Positions 1-5,242 are shown, counted from the first letter of the stretch. The stretch is 5,242 bases of DNA from Bacillota bacterium (GCA_023427705.1 JAEZAL010000059.1:1-5242); one strand, 5' to 3'. Notes: generated from the letters alone by a model not told the origin. Made by a program: numbers and translations.

Positions 1-115
1 CTTCAATAGAATATATATCAATTTCGCAACCATTTTTAATAAATTCTTCCCCTATTTTATTAGCTACAAATTTAGTATTTCCAGTACCACTAAAATATAA
101 AACTATTCCCTTCAA
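1..115 (-). CDS. Flavodoxin-domain protein, EFR1-family ferredoxin-like (5' part only)
   Basis: Only the first 38 codons are in the window; the gene runs off the left edge. The translation begins MKGIVLYFSGTGNTKFVANK. Residues 4-8 are a hydrophobic beta strand, and the loop S9-G-T-G-N-T14 is the FMN-phosphate-binding loop of flavodoxin folds. The FSGTGNTKFVA version is typical of clostridial EFR1-family proteins, which join an N-terminal flavodoxin domain to a C-terminal 2x[4Fe-4S] ferredoxin domain. That C-terminal part would lie outside the window, so a plain flavodoxin cannot be excluded. The expected role is cytoplasmic electron transfer. The start is a TTG at 113-115, chosen because a strong GGGGG-type ribosome binding site sits 8 bases upstream, no in-frame ATG or GTG lies nearby, and the TTG five bases earlier is followed at once by a stop. 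It has its own promoter and lies downstream of the amino acid permease on the same strand. Confidence 0.8.
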   Translation of the reverse strand, partial: MKGIVLYFSGTGNTKFVANKIGEEFIKNGCEIDIYSIE

Positions 116-121
116 GGCAAA

Positions 122-129
122 TTCCCCCT
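122..129 (-). promoter_or_regulatory. Ribosome binding site deciding the TTG start of the flavodoxin gene
   Basis: On the minus strand this reads AGGGGGAA and lies about 8 bases before the TTG at 115-113. A site this strong at the right distance supports an otherwise unremarkable TTG as the start. Confidence 0.7.
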
Positions 130-144
130 AATTAATATTCTACT

Positions 145-174
145 ATTATATTAAGTAACATTTATACAATTTAA
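145..174 (-). promoter_or_regulatory. Probable promoter of the flavodoxin gene
   Basis: On the minus strand a perfect -10 box TATAAT occupies 150-145. A weak -35-like TTAAAT lies at 174-169, giving an 18-bp spacer. Transcription would start near 138-140, about 25 bases before the TTG start. The weak -35 suggests either an activator or low basal activity. The direct repeats at 151-181 overlap the spacer and the -35 box. Confidence 0.5.
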
Positions 175-181
175 GTAATAT
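151..181. repeat. Direct repeat TTAAGTAAYAT with exact 20-bp period (candidate operator)
   Basis: TTAAGTAACAT at 151-161 and TTAAGTAATAT at 171-181 match in 10 of 11 positions, and their starts are exactly 20 bp apart, about two helical turns. One copy abuts the -10 box of the flavodoxin promoter and the other covers its -35 box. This placement suits a regulator that binds two same-face half sites. No known regulator motif is recognised, and in AT-rich DNA chance is possible. Confidence 0.35.
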
Positions 182-289
182 TATAAATTAATTGGGATAT
201 TTTGGGAATAGTTTTTTGTAGTCATATTTTTCTTATTTATTTGTAAATATGATAAATTACTTCTTAAACCTTAATATTAACCTTTGCTT

Positions 290-1609
290 CTACTTTTTTC
301 TAAATTTCCAAAATAAAACTGCAGCTAATAATAACAATCCACATATTAATAAGTAACTTAAAAATAATGGATTCGATAAGCTACCAAAGAAAATTATAAG
401 AGATCCTAAAGTTGCTAAAATAGGATTAACCTTTCCTTTCCAAAGACCTTTGATTTCTCCACTTACGCCCATTTTAAATACTTTAAAATATAAAAGTATA
501 TATAATAAATAATTAACAGTTATAGATATTTCTGAAATATCTCCATTTGGTAACAAATTATTATTTTGAGTTATGTAATGTACTAATAAGCAAACTAAAG
601 AAATTACAAAAGCAACTATAGCTGAATATACTGGCATTCCTAAAGATTTATTCACTTTTTTTACTATCTCTGATTTAGGAAACATATCTCTTATTGCTAG
701 TGAATAAGGCATTCTAATATGTCCCATTACTAGTCCATTTACTGTTCCTAAAATAGAAATAACAACAAATGTTAAAATTATCTTAGCTCCCCATTGTCCA
801 AATATCATATTTGCTGCTAAATCAACATGAGCATCGCCTAATGCCATAATTTGTTCTGGTCCAACATATATGCTTATTCCAACAAAATAAAGAACATATA
901 TTAGAAGAATGAACAAAGGTGCTATAATTAATGCTTTTGGTAAATTCTTTTTAGAATCTTTAATTTCATGTCCTATTGATGTTGCAATTATCCACCCATC
1001 AAATGAAAATGCTATTGGTGCAATTGCTGCTATCCATGAAGCTGATGTCATATTAACAACATCCCCCATATTAATAGAACTAGGATTACCAAAAAATACT
1101 CCTGCTAAAGCAATTAAAATTAATGGTATAACTTTAATAACAGTTGATGCATTTTGAAAATATCCTCCTAATTTACCAGATAGTAAATTTAAGATATAAA
1201 ATACTACAATTACAGCTAGTCCAATAAGAGTATGTAGAGCTAGTCCTCCTTCGATTCCAAATAACATACATATATATATACCAGCTACCCAAGAAACTAC
1301 TGCAACTAATGTAGGATAATATAAAAAGGTATGAAACCATCCAAATGCACAAGCAATTGATTCATTATAAGAATATTCAGCATAAGATATTATCCCCCCT
1401 GCCTTTGATTCTCTTGATGCAAGCTCTGATATAGTTAAACTTCCAAAGATAATACCTAATGCAGCTATACAAAAAACTAAAACGCCTAATGTAATACTTC
1501 CATTTGTAGCTACAAGTATATTATCGCTTTTAAAAAATATACCCGATCCAATTACTATACCAACTATCATACCGATAGCAGTAAATAGACCATATTCGTT
1601 TTTTTTCAT
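290..1609 (-). CDS. APC-superfamily amino acid permease, LAT family (SteT-like)
   Basis: This 439-residue integral membrane protein belongs to the amino acid-polyamine-organocation superfamily. It most resembles the LAT branch that includes the Bacillus subtilis serine/threonine exchanger SteT, which is about the same length. Roughly twelve membrane segments can be seen (near 10-27, 40-60, 85-113, 125-143, 155-173, 190-211, 228-248, 275-296, 326-346, 362-379, 395-412 and 414-435). The TM1 glycine motif I-G-S-G-I-F-F (20-26) is the unwound substrate-binding segment of the LeuT fold. The TM6 partner is F201-S-F-D-G-W206, followed by the family loop EIKDSKKNLPKA (215-226). The start ATG follows a GAGGTGG ribosome binding site by five bases. 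The gene is transcribed divergently from the sugar ABC operon and appears monocistronic. Family assignment is firm; the substrate (a neutral amino acid by analogy, and whether exchange or symport) is inference. Confidence 0.88.
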   Translation of the reverse strand: MKKNEYGLFTAIGMIVGIVIGSGIFFKSDNILVATNGSITLGVLVFCIAALGIIFGSLTISELASRESKAGGIISYAEYSYNESIACAFGWFHTFLYYPTLVAVVSWVAGIYICMLFGIEGGLALHTLIGLAVIVVFYILNLLSGKLGGYFQNASTVIKVIPLILIALAGVFFGNPSSINMGDVVNMTSASWIAAIAPIAFSFDGWIIATSIGHEIKDSKKNLPKALIIAPLFILLIYVLYFVGISIYVGPEQIMALGDAHVDLAANMIFGQWGAKIILTFVVISILGTVNGLVMGHIRMPYSLAIRDMFPKSEIVKKVNKSLGMPVYSAIVAFVISLVCLLVHYITQNNNLLPNGDISEISITVNYLLYILLYFKVFKMGVSGEIKGLWKGKVNPILATLGSLIIFFGSLSNPLFLSYLLICGLLLLAAVLFWKFRKK

Positions 1610-1631
1610 TTTTCCACCTCATCCTTACGTT

Positions 1632-1661
1632 ATATTAAAAATCTATAATTTCTATGTCCAA
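1632..1661 (-). promoter_or_regulatory. Probable promoter of the amino acid permease
   Basis: On the minus strand a -35 box TTGGAC (1661-1656) is separated by 18 bp from a -10 box TAATAT (1637-1632). The start point would be near 1622-1626, leaving a very short leader that just contains the GAGGTGG ribosome binding site (about 1620-1614). Confidence 0.5.
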
Positions 1662-1672
1662 TATATCATAGA
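1651..1672. repeat. Inverted repeat TCTATG-N10-CATAGA over the permease -35 region
   Basis: TCTATG at 1651-1656 is mirrored by CATAGA at 1667-1672 with a 10-bp spacer. The 22-bp dyad spans the -35 box of the permease promoter and could be a repressor site. The arms are only 6 bp and do not extend, so this is a weak call. Confidence 0.25.
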
Positions 1673-1714
1673 TATGGAAAAATAAGAACAAAAATTTATC
1701 ATATTTTAAATTTT

Positions 1715-1747
1715 TTTTATACTATTTAAATTAAAATTAGTATAAAA
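1715..1747. repeat. Perfect 10-bp inverted repeat between the divergent promoters (candidate operator)
   Basis: TTTTATACTA at 1715-1724 is perfectly mirrored by TAGTATAAAA at 1738-1747 across a 13-bp AT-only spacer. It lies about 45 bp upstream of the ABC operon -35 box and about 55 bp upstream of the permease -35 box, so it could be a shared activator site. Each arm also contains a -10-like TATACT, but only a very weak -35 (TTTATC, 1695-1700) is visible for the plus-strand copy. A U-tract terminator role is unlikely because neither flanking gene points into it. Confidence 0.4.
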
Positions 1748-1791
1748 GTACAAATATTTTGGGTTGTTTATATACATATTATATAAAAGCA

Positions 1792-1820
1792 TTGAATATT
1801 AAATTATATATATGTAAAAT
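1792..1820 (+). promoter_or_regulatory. Promoter of the sugar ABC transporter operon
   Basis: A -35 box TTGAAT (1792-1797) and a -10 box TAAAAT (1815-1820) are separated by the optimal 17 bp, with a TG directly before the -10. Transcription would begin near 1827, giving a leader of about 40 bases before the ATG at 1866. The -10 box and start point lie inside a perfect 15-bp palindrome, which implies repression by a DNA-binding protein. Confidence 0.6.
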
Positions 1821-1827
1821 ATTTACA
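1813..1827. promoter_or_regulatory. 15-bp palindrome TGTAAA-ATA-TTTACA, candidate operator of the ABC operon
   Basis: The arms TGTAAA (1813-1818) and TTTACA (1822-1827) are perfectly complementary around a 3-bp centre. The site covers the whole -10 box and the predicted start point, the classic position for a repressor. It resembles the outer parts of a catabolite-responsive element (TGnAA...TTnCA) but lacks the central CG and is one base longer, so a CcpA site is not claimed. A specific LacI- or GntR-type sugar regulator encoded elsewhere is a reasonable inference. Confidence 0.45.
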
Positions 1828-1852
1828 ATACCTAAAAGCTATTTTATTTTAT

Positions 1853-1858
1853 GGAGGG
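1853..1858 (+). promoter_or_regulatory. Ribosome binding site fixing the start of the solute-binding protein
   Basis: GGAGGG lies 7 bases before the ATG at 1866. An in-frame ATG at 1851 overlaps this site and cannot be the real start, so the protein begins MKKVLSTIL rather than MEGFLMKKV. Confidence 0.85.
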
Positions 1859-1865
1859 ATTTTTA

Positions 1866-3149
1866 ATGAAAAAAGTTTTATCAACTATATTAACCGCTTC
1901 ATTATTAGCTGGTACATTTGTTGGTTGTTCTTCTAATTCTGGAAAAACAGAAAACGATACCAAAAATAATGAAAATAAAGTTGTAAAAGTATTTCAACTT
2001 AAGGTTGAAATAAATGACGCTTTATTAAAACTTGCTGAAGAATATGAAAAGGAAACTGGAGTTAAAGTTGAAATAACTTCTGTTGGTGGTGGTGCCGACT
2101 ATGGTGCTGCTCTAAAAGCTGAGTTCCAAAAAGGTACAGAACCAGATATATTTATGATCCAAGGAGCTGGCGATTTAAAAGTATGGGAACATAAACTAGA
2201 TGACCTATCATCTGAAAAATGGGTTTCAAATGCATTTGATGGAACCTTAGATACTGTTAAAAAAGATGGAAAGTTATATGGAATGCCAGTTGCTATAGAA
2301 GGGTATGGACTTGCTTATAATAAAGATATATTAGATAAGGCATCAATTGATCCAAATTCTATAAATACCTTTGATAAATTAAAGGAAGCTGTAGAAAAAC
2401 TTGATTCTATGAAAGCTGATCTTGGTTTAGAAAATGTAATATCTTATACAACTAAAGAAACTTGGGTAACAGGAAATCATACTTTTAATATAGCATTAGC
2501 TACTCAAGAAAAGCCTGATGAATTTACTCAAAATTATATAGCTGGTACTGCAGATATAGTTAATAATCAAAATTTTAAAGATTGGATGAATTTAGTTGAT
2601 TTATTAACTAAATATGCTGGTGGAGCTGCTTTAGATACTATTGACTATAGTACACAAGTTGGTAACTTTGCACTAGGAAAAACTGCATTTCTTCATCAAG
2701 GTAACTGGGTAGCTGGTGATTTAGCTGGTTTAGGTGCTGAATTTGATATGGGTTTTGTTCCTCTAGCTATTAATAATGATACTAAAATAAGCGGAAGTAT
2801 TCCTGTTGGTGTTCCTATGTATTGGACAGTTAATAAAGATTCAAAAGTTAATGCTGAAGCAAAAGCATTCCTTGATTGGATGGTTTCAAGTGAAACTGGT
2901 CAAAAATCATTAATCGAAGATATGAAAATGATTCCAGCATATAAAAACTTTACTATAAAAACTGATGATAAACTTGCTAAATCTATAATGGAATTCAGTG
3001 ATGCAGGAAATACAATTCCTTGGGCATTTACTAACCTTCCTGATGGATTCTCTATGGAAAATATAGGACCTATCTTCTCTAAATATGCTAAAGGAGAAAT
3101 AGATAAAACTCAAATGCTAGAAGAAATACAAGCATTAACTAAAAAATAA
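1866..3149 (+). CDS. Sugar ABC transporter substrate-binding lipoprotein (SBP family 1, CUT1 type)
   Basis: This 427-residue protein is the extracellular binding subunit of a CUT1 carbohydrate importer. The N-terminus is a lipoprotein signal: basic MKK, a hydrophobic core (4-17) and a lipobox F-V-G-C with the lipidated cysteine at 21, followed by a polar Ser/Asn/Lys linker to about 38. The mature part has the two-lobe family 1 pattern: VKVFQL opening strand (40-45), a helix ending EKETGVKVEI (61-70), GTEPDIF (90-96), GKLYGMPVAIEGYGLAYNKDIL (135-156), F-A-L-G-K-T-A-F-L-HQGNW (268-281) and the late AKAFLDWMVSSETGQ segment (332-346). Exposed tryptophans such as W281, W320 and W386 are candidates for sugar stacking. 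Length is normal for the MsmE/MalE-like group. It heads the operon and is followed by a stem-loop and the two permease genes. The substrate is not predictable by eye; an oligosaccharide is most likely from the family. Confidence 0.9.
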   Translation: MKKVLSTILTASLLAGTFVGCSSNSGKTENDTKNNENKVVKVFQLKVEINDALLKLAEEYEKETGVKVEITSVGGGADYGAALKAEFQKGTEPDIFMIQGAGDLKVWEHKLDDLSSEKWVSNAFDGTLDTVKKDGKLYGMPVAIEGYGLAYNKDILDKASIDPNSINTFDKLKEAVEKLDSMKADLGLENVISYTTKETWVTGNHTFNIALATQEKPDEFTQNYIAGTADIVNNQNFKDWMNLVDLLTKYAGGAALDTIDYSTQVGNFALGKTAFLHQGNWVAGDLAGLGAEFDMGFVPLAINNDTKISGSIPVGVPMYWTVNKDSKVNAEAKAFLDWMVSSETGQKSLIEDMKMIPAYKNFTIKTDDKLAKSIMEFSDAGNTIPWAFTNLPDGFSMENIGPIFSKYAKGEIDKTQMLEEIQALTKK

Positions 3150-3160
3150 TTCAAGTTAAT

Positions 3161-3195
3161 TAAGTGTCCGCAGGCTTAAGGCCTGTGGATATTTA
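3161..3195 (+). ncRNA. Intra-operon stem-loop between binding-protein and permease genes
   Basis: The RNA from 3161-3175 pairs with 3181-3195 as a continuous 15-bp stem with three G-U pairs and a 5-base loop (UUAAG). The inner ten pairs, GUCCGCAGGC with GCCUGUGGAU, are the most GC-rich stretch in the neighbourhood. It starts 11 bases after the stop codon of the binding protein and ends 10 bases before the permease ribosome binding site (AAGGGG, 3206-3211). No run of T follows, so it is not a typical full terminator. By analogy with other binding-protein operons it likely protects the upstream mRNA from 3' decay, or attenuates transcription, so that the binding protein is made in excess over the channel. 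Confidence 0.75.
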
Positions 3196-3219
3196 CATAT
3201 TTATAAAGGGGCTGATTAA

Positions 3220-4086
3220 ATGAAGAAAAAAACAAAAAATAATAAGGGCTTTTGGATATTTGTTGCACCCTCTTTGTTTGCACTTATAATGGTTGTACTA
3301 ATTCCTTTTATTATAGGAATTTATTATACTTTCACAAACTGGAATGGCGCAAATCCAAATTATGATTTCGTTGGCCTTTCTAATTACAGCAATCTTATAA
3401 AAGATACTCAATTTATTTATTCATTTAAAATCACTACTATTTATACTATTGCTAGTGTAATTACAATTAATTTAATAGGTTTTGCTTTAGCTTATTTTGT
3501 TACAAGAAATCTTAAGACTAAAAATATTTTAAGAACTGGATTTTTCATGCCAAATCTTATAGGAGGACTTATCTTAGGATTTATATGGCAATTTTTATTT
3601 AATTCAGTATTTACATCCTTAGGTGGTAAATTAGGCTCACCTCTTTTATCGACTTCCCTTCTGCAAGAAAGTACTACTGCAATGTTTGCTATGCTTATAG
3701 TTTCTTCATGGCAATATGCTGGTTATATTATGGTTATTTATGTTGCTGCATTGGAAAATGTTCCAACCGATTTAATAGAGGCTAGTACAATTGATGGTGC
3801 TAATGGATTCCAAAGCTTTAAACATATAACTTTACCTATGGTGGCACCTTCAATAACTATTTGCTTATTCCTAACACTTGCAAATTCATTTAAGTTATTT
3901 GATTTAAATTTCTCATTAACACCTTTAAAACCAACGGAAATGCTATCTCTAAATATTTATAAAGAGGCTTTTGTTTCAAATAATATGGGAGTTGGACAAG
4001 CTAAAGCTATTATATTCTTTATTTTTGTAACAGCAATATCTATAACCCAAGTTTATTTAACTAAGAAAAGGGAGGTAGAAATGTAA
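3220..4086 (+). CDS. Sugar ABC transporter permease, first subunit (MalF/UgpA-like, CUT1)
   Basis: This 288-residue inner membrane protein is one half of the importer channel. Six membrane segments can be seen (about 11-37, 71-96, 105-127, 155-177, 208-228 and 262-281). After TM1 comes an extracellular stretch, FTNWNGANPNYDFVGLSNYSNLI (38-60), the usual signature of the first CUT1 permease. The cytoplasmic EAA loop that contacts the ATPase is E187-A-S-T-I-D-G193 with the trailing LP at 205-206; the third position is Ser rather than Ala, a common variant. It is short compared with Escherichia coli MalF because it lacks the extra periplasmic domain and N-terminal helices, as is normal in Gram-positive CUT1 systems. 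The ATG at 3220 follows AAGGGG by 8 bases. Its stop overlaps the start of the next gene by one base, so the two permeases are translationally coupled and should form a heterodimer. Confidence 0.92.
   Translation: MKKKTKNNKGFWIFVAPSLFALIMVVLIPFIIGIYYTFTNWNGANPNYDFVGLSNYSNLIKDTQFIYSFKITTIYTIASVITINLIGFALAYFVTRNLKTKNILRTGFFMPNLIGGLILGFIWQFLFNSVFTSLGGKLGSPLLSTSLLQESTTAMFAMLIVSSWQYAGYIMVIYVAALENVPTDLIEASTIDGANGFQSFKHITLPMVAPSITICLFLTLANSFKLFDLNFSLTPLKPTEMLSLNIYKEAFVSNNMGVGQAKAIIFFIFVTAISITQVYLTKKREVEM
4070..4076 (+). promoter_or_regulatory. Ribosome binding site of the second permease, inside the first
   Basis: GGGAGGT lies within the last codons of the first permease gene, 9 bases before the ATG at 4086. 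Together with the overlapping TAATG stop-start this points to translational coupling and equal output of both channel subunits. Confidence 0.8.
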
Positions 4087-4958
4087 TGAAGACACCACAA
4101 AGTAAATTAAAAACTTTAAATAGTTATAACTATAAACTAGGAATCCTCGAAATACTAGGTTGGTTATTATTAATAATTTACATGATTCCTTTTTATCTTA
4201 TGCTAATAAACTCATTTAAAACTAGAAGAGAAATATTTGCTGATACTACAGGATTCCCATCTGAATGGAACTTTAATAACTATACTACTGCTATTGAAAG
4301 AATGAATATGGGAAGTGCTTTTATTAATTCTTTAATAATAACTTCTTTAAGCATCGTATTAATAGTACTATTTTCATCTATGGCAGCTTGGGCTTTAGCA
4401 AGAAATAAATCAAAAACAAGTAAGGTTATATTTTATTTGTTTATAAGTGCTATGATTGTTCCCTTCCAAGCTGTTATGCTGCCATTAGTTAAATGGATGG
4501 GGCTAATTAGAATTGATGCATTAAATTTCAGTATGATAGGAACTCATTACGGACTTATATTTATGTATATTGGATTTGGTTCAAGTATGAGTATATTCTT
4601 ATACCATGGCTTTATAAATAATATTCCTTTGGAAGTAGAAGAAGCTGCTATAATAGATGGCTGCAATAAGTGGCAATTATATTCAAAGGTAGTTTTTCCT
4701 CTTCTAAAACCTATAACTGTTACTGTAATGGTCTTAAACGGAATATGGATATGGAATGACTTCTTACTACCATTCCTAACTATAAACGGTAAAATAAATA
4801 CTATTCCCCTTGCAATGAATAACTTCTTCGGTGCCTTCTCAAAACAATGGGAACTAGCTATGTCTGCATTAATTCTAGCTATAATCCCTATAATTTTTTT
4901 CTATTTCTTTGTTCAAAAATATATAATTAAAGGAATTGTTCAGGGTTCAATAAAATAA
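4086..4958 (+). CDS. Sugar ABC transporter permease, second subunit (MalG/UgpE-like, CUT1)
   Basis: This 290-residue inner membrane protein is the second half of the channel. Six membrane segments lie near 20-41, 78-103, 113-135, 150-174, 205-229 and 258-279. Diagnostic features of the MalG-type subunit are INSFKTRREIF after TM1 (41-51), WNFNNYTTAI (61-70), the EAA loop E186-A-A-I-I-D-G192 with FP at 204-205, and the C-terminal tail QKYIIKGIVQGSIK (277-290), which in MalG homologues reaches into the nucleotide-binding dimer. The ATG at 4086 shares its A with the TAA of the preceding gene. No ATP-binding subunit follows, so the complex must use an ATPase encoded elsewhere, most likely the multitask MsmX/MalK type. 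No clear terminator is visible after the stop; only weak AT-rich pairing (4996-5008) is present before the next gene. Confidence 0.93.
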   Translation: MKTPQSKLKTLNSYNYKLGILEILGWLLLIIYMIPFYLMLINSFKTRREIFADTTGFPSEWNFNNYTTAIERMNMGSAFINSLIITSLSIVLIVLFSSMAAWALARNKSKTSKVIFYLFISAMIVPFQAVMLPLVKWMGLIRIDALNFSMIGTHYGLIFMYIGFGSSMSIFLYHGFINNIPLEVEEAAIIDGCNKWQLYSKVVFPLLKPITVTVMVLNGIWIWNDFLLPFLTINGKINTIPLAMNNFFGAFSKQWELAMSALILAIIPIIFFYFFVQKYIIKGIVQGSIK

Positions 4959-4965
4959 TTTAATA

Positions 4966-4994
4966 TTTCTATAATAATTAATCCGTTATATAAT
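4966..4994 (+). promoter_or_regulatory. Possible promoter of the DUF1294 gene
   Basis: A perfect -10 TATAAT at 4989-4994 has only a weak -35 match (TTTCTA, 4966-4971) at 17 bp. The start would be near 5001, with a leader of about 25 bases. In DNA this AT-rich a lone TATAAT has limited weight, and read-through from the ABC operon is an alternative. Confidence 0.4.
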
Positions 4995-5024
4995 TGTTTT
5001 ATAAAAACTATTAAGGAGATTATT

Positions 5025-5242
5025 ATGGAAAAGGTATTACTTTATTATTTAATTTTAATTAATATTATAGCTTTTATCATTATTAATATAGATAAGCAAA
5101 AGGCTATAAAACATAAATGGAGAATAAAAGAATTCACCTTATTTCTTATATCTATATTAGGTGGAAGCTTAGGAACCCTTTTAGGAATGTATACTTTCCG
5201 CCATAAAACAAAACATAAAAAATTTACTTTAGGGATTCCATT
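5025..5242 (+). CDS. DUF1294 family membrane protein (5' part; continues past the window)
   Basis: The first 72 codons are present and the frame is open to the right edge; family members are about 85-100 residues, so most of the protein is here. The start ATG follows AAGGAGAT (5013-5020) by four bases. The N-terminus is a hydrophobic helix (about 4-21), then the conserved cytoplasmic stretch D23-K-Q-K-A27, K31-W-R-I-K-E36, a second hydrophobic segment with G46-G-S-L-G-T-L-L-G-M55, and the family signature F58-R-H-K-T62 leading to F67-T-L-G-I-P. These match the short DUF1294 family (Bacillus subtilis YsdA is a member), whose biochemical role is unknown to me. It lies 66 bases after the second permease on the same strand, but DUF1294 genes are not normally part of sugar transporters, so the link is probably positional. 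Confidence 0.85.
   Translation, partial: MEKVLLYYLILINIIAFIIINIDKQKAIKHKWRIKEFTLFLISILGGSLGTLLGMYTFRHKTKHKKFTLGIP

Noticed and set aside
197..206. ATATTTTGGG at 197-206, repeated at 1754-1763 in the other intergenic region
   Set aside because: A 10-base AT-rich match between two AT-rich intergenic regions, with no consistent position relative to a promoter, is easily due to chance.
180..289. Intrinsic terminator downstream of the amino acid permease
   Set aside because: The stretch after the stop codon on the minus strand was read for a GC stem followed by T's; only short AT palindromes such as TTAATATTAA are present.
909..1157. Plus-strand open frame of 82 codons inside the permease gene
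   Set aside because: It is antisense to the membrane-protein coding sequence, has no good ribosome binding site, and its sequence is the complement of the well-supported permease frame.
1813..1827. Interpretation of the ABC promoter palindrome as a CcpA cre site
   Set aside because: The central CG of cre is missing and the spacing is one base longer, so the match does not meet the consensus; it is kept only as an unassigned operator candidate.
2910..3113. Minus-strand open frame of 67 codons inside the binding-protein gene
   Set aside because: It is an antisense shadow of the C-terminal part of a clear family 1 binding protein and has no recognisable domain.
3161..3195. The operon hairpin as a complete Rho-independent terminator
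   Set aside because: The stem is strong but it is followed by a mixed ATTTACAT-type sequence without a T-run, and the permease genes downstream lack another promoter.
4996..5008. GTTTT-ATA-AAAAC as a terminator for the ABC operon
   Set aside because: The stem is only 5 bp and almost all A-T, with no following T-run, so it would not form a stable terminator.
1..5242. CRISPR array, tRNA or rRNA gene, insertion sequence, phage or toxin-antitoxin module
   Set aside because: No regularly spaced repeats, cloverleaf or rRNA segments, transposase or terminal repeats were seen; all long open frames are accounted for by transport, flavodoxin and DUF1294 families.

Overview
The window reads as a piece of a low-GC Firmicutes chromosome, most likely Clostridium sensu stricto or a close relative. 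The base composition is strongly AT-rich, codons end in A or T, ribosome binding sites are strong and GGAGG-like, and the solute-binding protein has a Gram-positive-type lipoprotein signal. The proteins resemble common clostridial families: an EFR1-type flavodoxin, a LAT-family amino acid permease, a CUT1 sugar ABC transporter and a DUF1294 protein. Species cannot be fixed from the sequence alone.

Layout. At the left edge (1-115, minus strand) is the start of a flavodoxin-domain gene that continues outside the window. Positions 116-289 are non-coding and hold that gene's promoter, with a 20-bp-period direct repeat over it. Positions 290-1609 (minus) encode a 12-TM LAT/SteT-like amino acid permease. 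Positions 1610-1865 are a divergent intergenic region with one promoter facing each way and three dyad symmetries. Positions 1866-4958 (plus) form a three-gene ABC importer operon: lipoprotein sugar-binding subunit, a strong hairpin, then two membrane subunits overlapping by one base. At the right edge (5025-5242, plus) is the 5' part of a DUF1294 membrane protein gene, which probably has its own promoter.

How the genes work together. The lipoprotein should capture an oligosaccharide or related solute outside the cell and deliver it to the heterodimeric channel made by the two permeases. No ATP-binding subunit is encoded here, so the transporter presumably borrows a shared MsmX/MalK-type ATPase from elsewhere. 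No glycosidase, kinase or regulator sits beside it in the window, so the substrate is undetermined. The intergenic hairpin after the binding-protein gene probably makes that subunit more abundant than the channel. The amino acid permease is transcribed divergently and need not be functionally related.

Overall this is ordinary metabolic and transport DNA. No new multi-gene system is visible. The points that deserve a second look are regulatory: a perfect 15-bp palindrome on the ABC promoter, a perfect 10-bp-arm dyad midway between the divergent promoters, the stem-loop inside the operon and the direct repeats at the flavodoxin promoter.
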